A stretch of DNA of 28,728 bases, taken from an uncultured Sphingopyxis sp. (GTDB lineage Bacteria > Pseudomonadota > Alphaproteobacteria > Sphingomonadales > Sphingomonadaceae). Both the position numbers and the translations under genes were made by a program. How positions within the stretch are numbered: the stretch's first letter is position 1; each line of letters starts with the position of its first letter. The stretch lies in NCBI GenBank assembly GCA_937957805.1, contig CALFXW010000151.1, positions 1 through 28,728 of the forward strand, in the 5' to 3' direction. A model generated the notes under the pieces. The model was not told where the DNA came from. It searched no databases and saw only the letters and a program-made list of their open reading frames with translations. Below are positions 15,015 through 22,119 of the stretch, in pieces.

Positions 15015-16175
15015 ATGTCTGCTGAATTAGCAAGCGCCACCGACGCACGCACCGCGCCGGTTGCGGTGTGGCAGGTCATCGAACGGATGACCAAGGAAGA
15101 ATTGGTCGCCTGGCGGATGGAGGAACCGCGCAATCGCCCCTCCGTCGCGGATCGCAACCTCGACATTGGTTTTCCCTTTGGCTGGTATATCGCGCTCAAG
15201 TCCGACGAACTGGCGGTGGGCGAAGTAAAGCCGCTGCGTTATTTCGGGCAGGATCTGGCGATCTGGCGTGGGGAGGATGGCGCGGTTCGGATGCTCGATG
15301 CTTATTGCAAGCATCTGGGCGCGCATATGGGCCATGGCGGCAAGGTGCATGGCAATATGCTCGAATGCCCGTTCCATGCGTGGCGTTATGATGGCGAAGA
15401 AGGGGTGGTAAAGGAAATCCCCTATTCGCCGTCGATCCCGCCGCAGGTAAAGCGCAAATGCACGCGCACATGGCACATGAAGGAAGCCAATCAGTTCATC
15501 TGGTTCTGGTATCACCCGCACGACGCCGCGCCGATGTTCGATGTTGTCGAACTGCCCGAATGTTCGGACCCCGACTGGACGGCCTATGACGAATGTCGTT
15601 GGGATATTTGGGGCAGCCTCCAGAATATGGCGGAAAATGGCGTCGATTTTGCCCATTTCAAATTCATCCATGGCACCGCGACCATCCCTACCGCCGAATT
15701 GGGCTGGGGCGAATGGGAACGCACCGGCGTGGTGCGCGCGAAAATGGGCACCCCCAAGGGCGAAGTGGACGGCGCCATCCACACCCATGCGGTGGGCGCA
15801 GGCCAAGCGTGGGTGCGCTTTACCGGGATATGCGAGACGTTGTTGCTCGCAGCGATTACGCCGATAGAGCTTGACCGTTTGCAGGTGCGTTATTTCTATA
15901 CCCAGCCCAAATCGCAGGCCGAAGGGCCGGGGGCCGGGGTCGCCCGCGCGATCATCAAAGATGTCAACAAACAGCTCGATCAGGACAAGGTGGTTTGGGA
16001 CCGGCAGCAATATCAGCCCAACCCGATCATCTGTCAGGGTGACGGGCCGATCGCCAAGTTCCGCCAATTTTACGCGCGCTATTATGCCAATGAAGCGCCG
16101 GCGGATGCGGGTGATGCGGGGGAACGCGCCGGTTTTGGCAGCGGTTGCGATGGCTCGCACGGCTGTAATGATTGA
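15015..16175 (+). CDS. Rieske non-haem iron oxygenase (KshA-like), copy 1
   Basis: The 386-residue terminal oxygenase inserts oxygen into a hydrophobic substrate using electrons from a ferredoxin or reductase partner. The [2Fe-2S] site is CKH (Cys98, His100) plus CPFH (Cys118, His121) with the normal 17-residue interval. The mononuclear iron site is NGVDFAHFKFIHG, with Asn208, Asp211, His214 and His219. A distal acid lies probably in QLDQDKVVWD (Asp322-Asp325). The start at 15015 follows AAAGGA. The C-terminal tail GFGSGCDGSHGCND carries two cysteines and a histidine and is unusual for the family. Architecture and length match single-component KshA-type enzymes better than two-subunit arene dioxygenases. 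No reductase gene lies next to it. The hydroxylation position is unknown. Confidence 0.94.
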   Translation: MSAELASATDARTAPVAVWQVIERMTKEELVAWRMEEPRNRPSVADRNLDIGFPFGWYIALKSDELAVGEVKPLRYFGQDLAIWRGEDGAVRMLDAYCKHLGAHMGHGGKVHGNMLECPFHAWRYDGEEGVVKEIPYSPSIPPQVKRKCTRTWHMKEANQFIWFWYHPHDAAPMFDVVELPECSDPDWTAYDECRWDIWGSLQNMAENGVDFAHFKFIHGTATIPTAELGWGEWERTGVVRAKMGTPKGEVDGAIHTHAVGAGQAWVRFTGICETLLLAAITPIELDRLQVRYFYTQPKSQAEGPGAGVARAIIKDVNKQLDQDKVVWDRQQYQPNPIICQGDGPIAKFRQFYARYYANEAPADAGDAGERAGFGSGCDGSHGCND

Positions 16176-16206
16176 TGTGCTTGGCATTTGACATGGTGGC
16201 GCGCGC

Positions 16207-17724
16207 ATGGGGATGACCCGGCGCGACGCCCTGAAGGGAGCGGGGGCAGCGATGGTGGGAATGACGGGTCTGGGGGCGGCAACCCCCCTCGCTGCTGCCG
16301 ACCCCTTTGGCTATCTCAGCCATGATGCGCTGGGGCTGGCGGCGCTCGTCCGTTCGCGTCAGGTCAGCGCCAGCGAATTATTGGAAACGGCGATAGGTCG
16401 CGCCGAAGATGCTAATCAACGCATTGATTTTATGGCACAAAAACTATATGCCCATGGCCGGGGGGCGGTGGCTAATCGGCTACATGATGGGCTATTTTGC
16501 GGTGTCCCCTTCCTCATCAAAGACCTCAACTGCCATATCGAAGGCACCAGATCGGGGCAGGGCAGCCGCCTCTATAATGACTATATCGCCCCCCAGACAT
16601 CGGAACTGGTGCGGCGGCATCAGGCGGCGGGGCTCGTCATTTTCGGCAAGACAGCAACCCCCGAATTCGGCCTGACCGGCACCACCGAAAGTATCGCTAC
16701 CGGGGCAACGCGCAACCCGTGGAATCTGGCGCACAGCGCGGGCGGTTCCAGCGGCGGCGCGGCAGCGGCGGTCGCGGCAGGCGTTGTCCCCATTGCCCAT
16801 GCCAGCGACGGTGGCGGTTCGATCCGCATCCCGGCGAGCTGCTGCGGCTTGTTTGGCATAAAGCCGAGCCGGGGCCGCATCCCCATGGGGCCGGGCCGGA
16901 CAGAGGGGTGGGGCGGGCTGTCCACCAACGGGGCAATCAGCCGCAGCGTCCGTGACAGCGCGGCGATGTTCGACGCGACGGCGGGGCTGGAACCCGGATC
17001 GCGCTATGGTGCGCCAAGCCCCGATGGCAGCTTCCTCAGCCAGTGCGAACGCGAACCAGGCGCGCTGCGCATCGCGCTGATGCTCGAACCCATATCGGGC
17101 AGCCCCATCGACCCCGAAATTATTGCCGCAACCCGCGCCACCGCGCGCCTGTGCGAAACGCTCGGCCACCATGTGACAGAGGCGAGTTTCCGTTTTGATG
17201 CCGCACGATTGGGGCAGGCCAATTTTGCGGTCATCGCCACCGCCATGGCCGCTGATGTCGATGCGCGCGCCGCTGCGGCGGGGCTGACCGTCGGGCCGGA
17301 TGTGCTCGAACCCGTAACGCTCGGCTTTTATCAGGTCGGCAAATCCATGTCGGGCACCGATGTCGCGCGCGCCCATGCGACCTTGCAGGAAGCGGCGATT
17401 GCGTCGGCCAATTTCATGGTTGAACATGATGTCATCTTGTCGCCCACTTTGGCGCGCCCACCCGCGCCGCTGGGCGAACTCGACCTCAACCATGCAGATT
17501 TTGCCGCATGGGGGCAGCGGGTTTCGACCTATTCGCCCTTTACCGGCCTCTACAACGCCACCGGCCAGCCCAGCATGTCGGTGCCGCTGGCGATGTCGGC
17601 GACCGGCCTGCCGCTGGGGATGATGTTTACCGCCCGCTATGGGGAGGAGGCATTGCTCATCCGTCTCGCGGCGCAATTGGAACGTGCGCAGCCGTGGCGC
17701 GGTCTTGCGCCGGGCGTTGTTTGA
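16207..17724 (+). CDS. Amidase-signature family hydrolase with Tat-type signal
   Basis: The 505-residue protein hydrolyses a C-N amide bond, judging from the full Ser-cisSer-Lys triad. Lys105 is in FLIKD, Ser181 in GGSSGG and nucleophile Ser205 in DGGGSIRIP, with spacings normal for the family. The N-terminus MGMTRRDALKGAGAA has a twin-arginine TRRDALK motif and a hydrophobic region ending in an AxA-type site near residue 31. The folded enzyme is therefore probably exported to the periplasm, which is uncommon among amidases. Start 16207 is limited by an in-frame stop at 16189; Met3 is an alternative. An amino-acid or amine conjugate of the cluster's substrate could be its target, with the TauD-family enzyme at 1069 a possible partner. 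That link is inference. Confidence 0.93.
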   Translation: MGMTRRDALKGAGAAMVGMTGLGAATPLAAADPFGYLSHDALGLAALVRSRQVSASELLETAIGRAEDANQRIDFMAQKLYAHGRGAVANRLHDGLFCGVPFLIKDLNCHIEGTRSGQGSRLYNDYIAPQTSELVRRHQAAGLVIFGKTATPEFGLTGTTESIATGATRNPWNLAHSAGGSSGGAAAAVAAGVVPIAHASDGGGSIRIPASCCGLFGIKPSRGRIPMGPGRTEGWGGLSTNGAISRSVRDSAAMFDATAGLEPGSRYGAPSPDGSFLSQCEREPGALRIALMLEPISGSPIDPEIIAATRATARLCETLGHHVTEASFRFDAARLGQANFAVIATAMAADVDARAAAAGLTVGPDVLEPVTLGFYQVGKSMSGTDVARAHATLQEAAIASANFMVEHDVILSPTLARPPAPLGELDLNHADFAAWGQRVSTYSPFTGLYNATGQPSMSVPLAMSATGLPLGMMFTARYGEEALLIRLAAQLERAQPWRGLAPGVV

Positions 17725-17748
17725 TCTTTTGGGAATAGAGGAATTGTC

Positions 17749-18507
17749 ATGCGCGGATTGAGCGGAAAAGTGGGGATTGTCGCGGGCGGCGCGCGCGGCA
17801 TTGGTGCAGCCACCGCCAAGCGTCTGGCGGCAGAGGGCGCGCGCGTCGTCATCGGCGATTTGCTGATCGAGCTGGCGGAAGAAACCGCCGCTGCCATTCG
17901 CGCCGATGGTGGGGAGGCGATGGCGCTTGCACTCGACGGCACGTCGGCGGCCTCCACCGGGGCGATCGTCGCGGCGGCGGTGCAAAAATATGGGCGACTC
18001 GATTTCTATGTCTCCAATCTCGCTGGCGGGACAGAGGGGGATAATCACGCGCTCGATTGCCCCGAAGATGTTTATGATCGCGGCATGGCGATCAACGCCA
18101 AGAGCCATTTTCTGGCGACGCAGGCCGCGCTCCCCGTGCTGCTCGAACATGGTGGCGGGGCGATGATCTATACCTCCTCAGGTGCCGCATCGGGCGGTAG
18201 CCCGTGGCAGGTCGCTTACCCCATGGCCAAAAATGCCATCCATGCACTGGCGCGCCATGTCGCTGCCAAATGGGGCAAAAAGGGCATCCGCGCCAATGGC
18301 ATTTGCCCCGGCGTCGTCCTCACCGAAGCGGTCAAAATCCATATGACCGACGAACAGGTTGACCAGGCGCTGAAGCGCGTGCCGCACCAACGGCTGGGCG
18401 CGCCGGATGATATAGCGGCGGCGATTACCTTTCTGGCGTCGGATGATGGGGCGTGGGTCAATGGGCAAATCTGGCATGTCAACGGCGGCATGCAGATGCG
18501 CGATTGA
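17749..18507 (+). CDS. Short-chain dehydrogenase/reductase (SDR-5), NAD-type
   Basis: The 252-residue SDR starts at ATG 17749 after GAGG. The nucleotide motif reads VAGGARGIG (11-19), with alanine where threonine is usual. Asp37 ending the second strand (VVIGD) predicts NAD(H). Ser143/Ser144 (YTSSG), Tyr157 and Lys161 (YPMAK) are the catalytic residues. The NNAG motif is replaced by SNLAGG at 90-95, so the asparagine that shapes the nucleotide pocket is displaced. The product ends with VNGQIWHVNGG, a common variant of the SDR C-terminal loop. It lies 24 bases after the amidase and 5 bases before the MFS gene. Confidence 0.94.
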   Translation: MRGLSGKVGIVAGGARGIGAATAKRLAAEGARVVIGDLLIELAEETAAAIRADGGEAMALALDGTSAASTGAIVAAAVQKYGRLDFYVSNLAGGTEGDNHALDCPEDVYDRGMAINAKSHFLATQAALPVLLEHGGGAMIYTSSGAASGGSPWQVAYPMAKNAIHALARHVAAKWGKKGIRANGICPGVVLTEAVKIHMTDEQVDQALKRVPHQRLGAPDDIAAAITFLASDDGAWVNGQIWHVNGGMQMRD

Positions 18508-18512
18508 CGGTG

Positions 18513-19772
18513 ATGGATCAAAAACTCCCCAACCGCTGGCTGGTGCTGCTGCTGCTGCTGGGCATCGCCATTTTCAATCAGGCCGACCGCTTTCTGCTCG
18601 CGGCGCTGGTTGATCCGATCAAGGCCGATTTTTCGGTCAGTGATGGGGTGATGGGCCTCCTCATGGGGCCCGCCTTTGCGGTATTTTATTCGACGCTGGC
18701 CATCCCCATCGCCATTTATGCCGACCGCGCATCGCGGATCAAAATCATTGTCACCGGCTGCGTGGTCTGGAGCATCTTCACGATATTATGCGGTTATGCG
18801 ATCGGCCCATGGACATTGGCGCTGGCTCGCATGGGCGTGGGCGTGGGGGAAGCGGCGTTCCAAGCCCCCGCCTATTCGCTGATCGCCGCCTATTTCGCGA
18901 CCGAACAACGCGGACGTGCCTTTGCGGTCATGGCGACCGCCACCTATCTGGGACAGATGCTCGGCTATGGTATCGGCCCGCAAATCGCCGCAGCGGCGCA
19001 TTGGCGCAATGCTTTTGAAGCCTTTGGGGTTGGCGGCCTCCTCATCATCCTTGCCGCATGGGCGATCATCCGTGAACCGCGCCGCGAAACAGCGGGTGAC
19101 GCGCGGCCACCCTTTTTCCCGTTGGCGCGGCGCTTGTTCGCGCTGCCGAGCTATAGTGGCATGGCAATCGGCATGGCGATTGGTGTCCTGTCTGGCGTGG
19201 GCTTTGGGTTGTGGGCCGCCACATTGTTCGCGCGCAACTATGATATGACGATGGCGGCGGCGGGTGCGGCCTTTGGCAGCGCCTTTGTCATCCCCGGCCT
19301 GTTGGGGGCGGCATTGTTCGGTTTCATCGCCGACTGGGCGGCGCGCGGCGATTATGGACGGATATTAAAGCTTTCGGCCATCGCGCTGTGTTTGGCGACA
19401 CTCAGCCTGATCGGCACGACATGGTCGCCGACGTTGGGTTGGGCGCTGGGCTGGGCGGTTCCCGCGGGCCTAATCGGCGGCGGCTGGGCGGTCGGTATAT
19501 ATGCCAGCCTGCAATATATATTGCCCGACAAATTGCGCGCCACCGGTACCGCCATTGCGATGCTGTCGGTCAACCTGTTGGGTTATGTCTGTGGACCGTG
19601 GCTGGTGGGGCTTGCCAGCAACGCCTTTGGTGAGGGGCGCGATGGGTTGCGCATGGCATTGACTATCGTTGTGCCGGTCGGATTGGTCGGTGCGCTGCTG
19701 TTGTGGCGAGCGGCACAGCATTTGATAGAGGACAAAGAAAAATTGAGCGCACCTGATGCAGAATATCGCTAA
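18513..19772 (+). CDS. MFS transporter, spinster-like
   Basis: The 419-residue membrane protein starts at ATG 18513 (a GTG directly before it is an alternative), five bases after SDR-5. The first helix WLVLLLLLGIAIFNQADRF and the following loop SDGVMGLLMGPAFAVFY are typical of the spinster-like group of major facilitator proteins often found in sphingomonad catabolic clusters. The loop-2 motif is YADRASR, a form of GxxxDRxxR. About twelve helices can be traced in two bundles, split by a charged loop near residues 193-205. It would move the substrate or an intermediate across the inner membrane, complementing the outer-membrane receptor at 22120. Direction and cargo cannot be read from sequence. 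Confidence 0.92.
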   Translation: MDQKLPNRWLVLLLLLGIAIFNQADRFLLAALVDPIKADFSVSDGVMGLLMGPAFAVFYSTLAIPIAIYADRASRIKIIVTGCVVWSIFTILCGYAIGPWTLALARMGVGVGEAAFQAPAYSLIAAYFATEQRGRAFAVMATATYLGQMLGYGIGPQIAAAAHWRNAFEAFGVGGLLIILAAWAIIREPRRETAGDARPPFFPLARRLFALPSYSGMAIGMAIGVLSGVGFGLWAATLFARNYDMTMAAAGAAFGSAFVIPGLLGAALFGFIADWAARGDYGRILKLSAIALCLATLSLIGTTWSPTLGWALGWAVPAGLIGGGWAVGIYASLQYILPDKLRATGTAIAMLSVNLLGYVCGPWLVGLASNAFGEGRDGLRMALTIVVPVGLVGALLLWRAAQHLIEDKEKLSAPDAEYR

Positions 19773-19810
19773 GGAAGCCGGCGCGCCAAATAAAGAATCA
19801 CCGGGCGGGA

Positions 19811-20299
19811 GTGGTGCCTTTGAACGACAGGTTTGAAATTGATAATGTCGATCGGCAAATTATCGCCGCATTGCGCGCCGATGGCCGGGCAACTAACCAA
19901 CAAATAGCGAGCGATTTGGGACTGACCGCCGCTACCGTTTCGGCGCGAATTAAACGGATGGAAGACGCGAACAAATTGCGTGTCGTCGCGGTATCCGATT
20001 TTTCGGCCCATGGTTTCAATATCATGATGGAAGTGGCGATAGAAGTGGACGGTCGCCCGGCATCCGAGGTTGCGGCCGAACTTGCCGAGCTACCCGAAGT
20101 GTTCGCCGCGCATCTAGTCACCGGTCGTTATGACATCGACTTGCTCGTGGTGCTGCGCAGCTTTGACGATTTGACCGAATTGATGAGCAACCGTCTGTCC
20201 AAGGTCGCCGGCATCCGTTCGATGATGCCCGCGATTGCGGTCGATGTGGTCAAATATCAATTCGACGTTGCGCCGATAGATGCGTGGGATCAATCATGA
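19811..20299 (+). CDS. Lrp/AsnC-family transcriptional regulator, first of a pair
   Basis: The protein has an N-terminal winged helix-turn-helix (DRQIIAALRADGRATNQQIA to about residue 55) and a C-terminal ligand-sensing RAM domain, totalling 162 residues from GTG 19811. A TTG at 19820 is nearly as good a start, because the GGGAG upstream is better spaced from it. Lrp/AsnC proteins assemble as dimers and octamers and respond to small effectors. The gene's position at the end of the catabolic run suggests pathway-specific control. Its stop overlaps the next AsnC gene (ATGA), so the two should be made in fixed proportion. Confidence 0.93.
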   Translation: MVPLNDRFEIDNVDRQIIAALRADGRATNQQIASDLGLTAATVSARIKRMEDANKLRVVAVSDFSAHGFNIMMEVAIEVDGRPASEVAAELAELPEVFAAHLVTGRYDIDLLVVLRSFDDLTELMSNRLSKVAGIRSMMPAIAVDVVKYQFDVAPIDAWDQS

Positions 20300-20766
20300 T
20301 GCACCCCCAAATTGATGAACTTGACCGTCAGTTGATCGACATTTTGTCGCACGATGCGCGCGTTTCCAACCGCAAGATTGCCGCTGACCTTGGCGTGACA
20401 GAGGGGACGGTGCGCGGACGCATCCGTCGGCTGCAGAATGAAAATCTGATCGCCTTTACCGCCATCACCAGCTTTGGATTGGGCAACCAGTCGCGGCTCG
20501 CGATTATCGGCGTGCAGGCGGATGTCGTAAAGGCGCGCGCGATTGCAGAGCAGATCGGCCAATTGCCGATGTGCAATGCGGTGATGCTGATGATGGGGCG
20601 CTTTACCATTTTGGCCTTCTGCCTGTTCCACGAACTGGATCAGGTTCACCAGATTGCGTCGGATCAGATTTTGGCGATTGATGGCGTGCATCATGTCGAA
20701 ACATCCATCGCGGTGCGCACGGTTAAATATAATGCGCGAGTGGTGCGGATTACCTCCGACCGATAG
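20296..20766 (+). CDS. Lrp/AsnC-family transcriptional regulator, second of a pair
   Basis: From ATG 20296 the product has 156 residues. GTGGGA lies seven bases before, and an ATG at 20299 follows immediately. The HTH region covers ELDRQLIDILSHDARVSNRK to about residue 46, followed by a RAM domain with the usual alternating strands (RLAIIGVQAD, FTILAFCLF). It is clearly homologous to the preceding regulator but far diverged from it. Paired genes of this family can form heteromeric complexes. The first non-coding DNA downstream holds a perfect palindrome that is a candidate target. Confidence 0.94.
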   Translation: MMHPQIDELDRQLIDILSHDARVSNRKIAADLGVTEGTVRGRIRRLQNENLIAFTAITSFGLGNQSRLAIIGVQADVVKARAIAEQIGQLPMCNAVMLMMGRFTILAFCLFHELDQVHQIASDQILAIDGVHHVETSIAVRTVKYNARVVRITSDR

Positions 20767-20776
20767 CTTCCCATTT

Positions 20777-20808
20777 ATGCGTAATTTTCTGACAATTTAA
20801 TTACGCAT
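20777..20808. promoter_or_regulatory. Perfect palindrome atgcgtaatt/aattacgcat, candidate AsnC operator
   Basis: Ten-base arms at 20777-20786 and 20799-20808 match exactly with a 12-base AT-rich spacer, so half-site centres lie about two helical turns apart. Lrp/AsnC dimers typically bind such AT-rich, widely spaced repeats. It lies directly after the regulator pair and 84 bases before the Rieske gene 2 start. Half sites occur at 8393-8402 and 25394-25401, and weaker ones at 2696-2703 and 21997-22002. Confidence 0.55.
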
Positions 20809-20891
20809 TACGTCAAAAATTGCCCTTGTCTTTACAGTTTTGCAGTGGCAAACATCTCCTATCAAAGCGAATTCGTGGATGGGAGAGGATG

Positions 20892-21971
20892 ATGGCGACG
20901 ACAGCGGACTATCGGCTGGGGGAATTTCCCTTCCCGCGCGGTTGGTTCATGGTGGGCAAGTCGGAAGATGCGACGACGACACCGACGGCTGTGCGCTATT
21001 TCGGTGAAGATCTGGTCCTCTATCGCGGGGCGTCGGGCAAACCCTTTTTGGTCGAGGCCTATTGCCCGCACATGGGCACACATTTGGCACAGAACACCAC
21101 ATCCTATGTCGTGCAGGACAAGGAGCATGTGGAGGGGGATAATATTCGCTGCCCCTACCATGGTTGGCGTTTTGGCCCCGATGGGCGTTGCAATGAAATC
21201 CCCTATTCCCCCGCACCGCCGCCTAAAAAGGCGTGCCTGAAATCGCATAAATTGACCGAGCGGGCAGGGTGCCTTTGGGTTTGGTATGACGTTGAAAATG
21301 GCGAGCCCGATTATGTTCTACCTGCCTTTGCGCCCTATGACACGCCGTACTGGGTCAATTGGCAGATGCGGGCGTTGGGCAAGCTGGAATCGCACCCGCA
21401 AGAGGTGGTGGATAATATGGCCGATAAGGGACACCTCGTCCCGGTTCACGGTTCGCTCAACATGGTGTTGTTCGAAAATGAATTCGACGACCATATTTGC
21501 CGCCAAATTCTGACCGCCGGGCACCGCACACTTGCGGCGGATGGCGGTGATCCGATGACCAATGACACCTGGTACACTGGCCCCGGCATTTTGCAGTCCG
21601 AAATGGTGGGTGAACATCCATCGCTGATGTTGATCGCGCATACGCCGGTTGATGATGGCAGCGTGATGGTCTGGTACGGCCTGATGGTCAAAGTCGCTAA
21701 CGCTGAGCCGACGGATGCGGATGTGGCGACGGCAAACCAATATGAAGAGGCTGGCGTTGCCGCTTTTGCCCAAGATTTTGAGATTTGGGCCAACAAGCGC
21801 CCCTGTCTCAACCCGATGATGGTGCGTGGCGACGGACCGTTTGACAAGGTGCGCATCTGGTATCGCCAATTTTTTAATCCGCGCGCGCAGGCTGGCGCAG
21901 TCCATGCGCGGGTCAATGGCCGCTATGTTACGCGCGGCACCACCACGCATCCGTGGGAAGATGTGGCGTGA
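20892..21971 (+). CDS. Rieske non-haem iron oxygenase (KshA-like), copy 2, long cluster loop
   Basis: ATG 20892 is preferred because GGGAGAGG lies before it; the adjacent ATG 20889 is too close, and sequence farther upstream overlaps the promoter. The 359-residue enzyme has a Rieske site CPH (Cys58, His60) and CPYH (Cys87, His90). The two halves are separated by 26 residues instead of about 17, the extra stretch being NTTSYVVQDKEHVEG. The mononuclear iron motif is DNMADKGHLVPVHG (Asn175, Asp178, His181, His186), with Asp295 in QDFEIW as likely third ligand. From memory, relatives with this insert exist in other actinobacterial and sphingomonad genomes. It is only distantly similar to Rieske gene 1, so the two probably hydroxylate different positions. 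Electron donor may be the ferredoxin at 25469. Confidence 0.93.
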   Translation: MATTADYRLGEFPFPRGWFMVGKSEDATTTPTAVRYFGEDLVLYRGASGKPFLVEAYCPHMGTHLAQNTTSYVVQDKEHVEGDNIRCPYHGWRFGPDGRCNEIPYSPAPPPKKACLKSHKLTERAGCLWVWYDVENGEPDYVLPAFAPYDTPYWVNWQMRALGKLESHPQEVVDNMADKGHLVPVHGSLNMVLFENEFDDHICRQILTAGHRTLAADGGDPMTNDTWYTGPGILQSEMVGEHPSLMLIAHTPVDDGSVMVWYGLMVKVANAEPTDADVATANQYEEAGVAAFAQDFEIWANKRPCLNPMMVRGDGPFDKVRIWYRQFFNPRAQAGAVHARVNGRYVTRGTTTHPWEDVA

Positions 21972-22119
21972 TTCGATAAAACTGTGACCTTTCTGATACG
22001 CAAATGCGGTATAAACGATAAAACAGACCGTCATGTGCGGAATATAAGTTGACATTTGCTACGATAATGCCAGCCTCTCCCCAGGCTAAAATTGCCAATG
22101 ATAATGGATTGGGGAGAAT
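21972..22119. promoter_or_regulatory. Promoter region of the TonB-dependent receptor
   Basis: This is a 148-base AT-rich region with a tacgca (21997-22002) like the half sites elsewhere. A ttgaca at 22049-22054 is present, but no -10 box lies at a proper distance. A strong GGGGAG ribosome site precedes the receptor start. No terminator for Rieske gene 2 was found here. Confidence 0.4.

Noticed and set aside
15027..16208. 393-codon minus-strand frame opposite Rieske gene 1
   Set aside because: It covers the same bases as a Rieske oxygenase with all ligands present, and its own translation has no recognisable domain.
16492..18150. 552-codon minus-strand frame across amidase and SDR-5
   Set aside because: It spans two well-supported plus-strand genes and their gap, and its composition is that of an antisense shadow.
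22049..22068. TTGACA plus GATAAT as a sigma-70 promoter of the receptor
   Set aside because: The two boxes are only 8 bases apart, too close for a functional -35/-10 pair.
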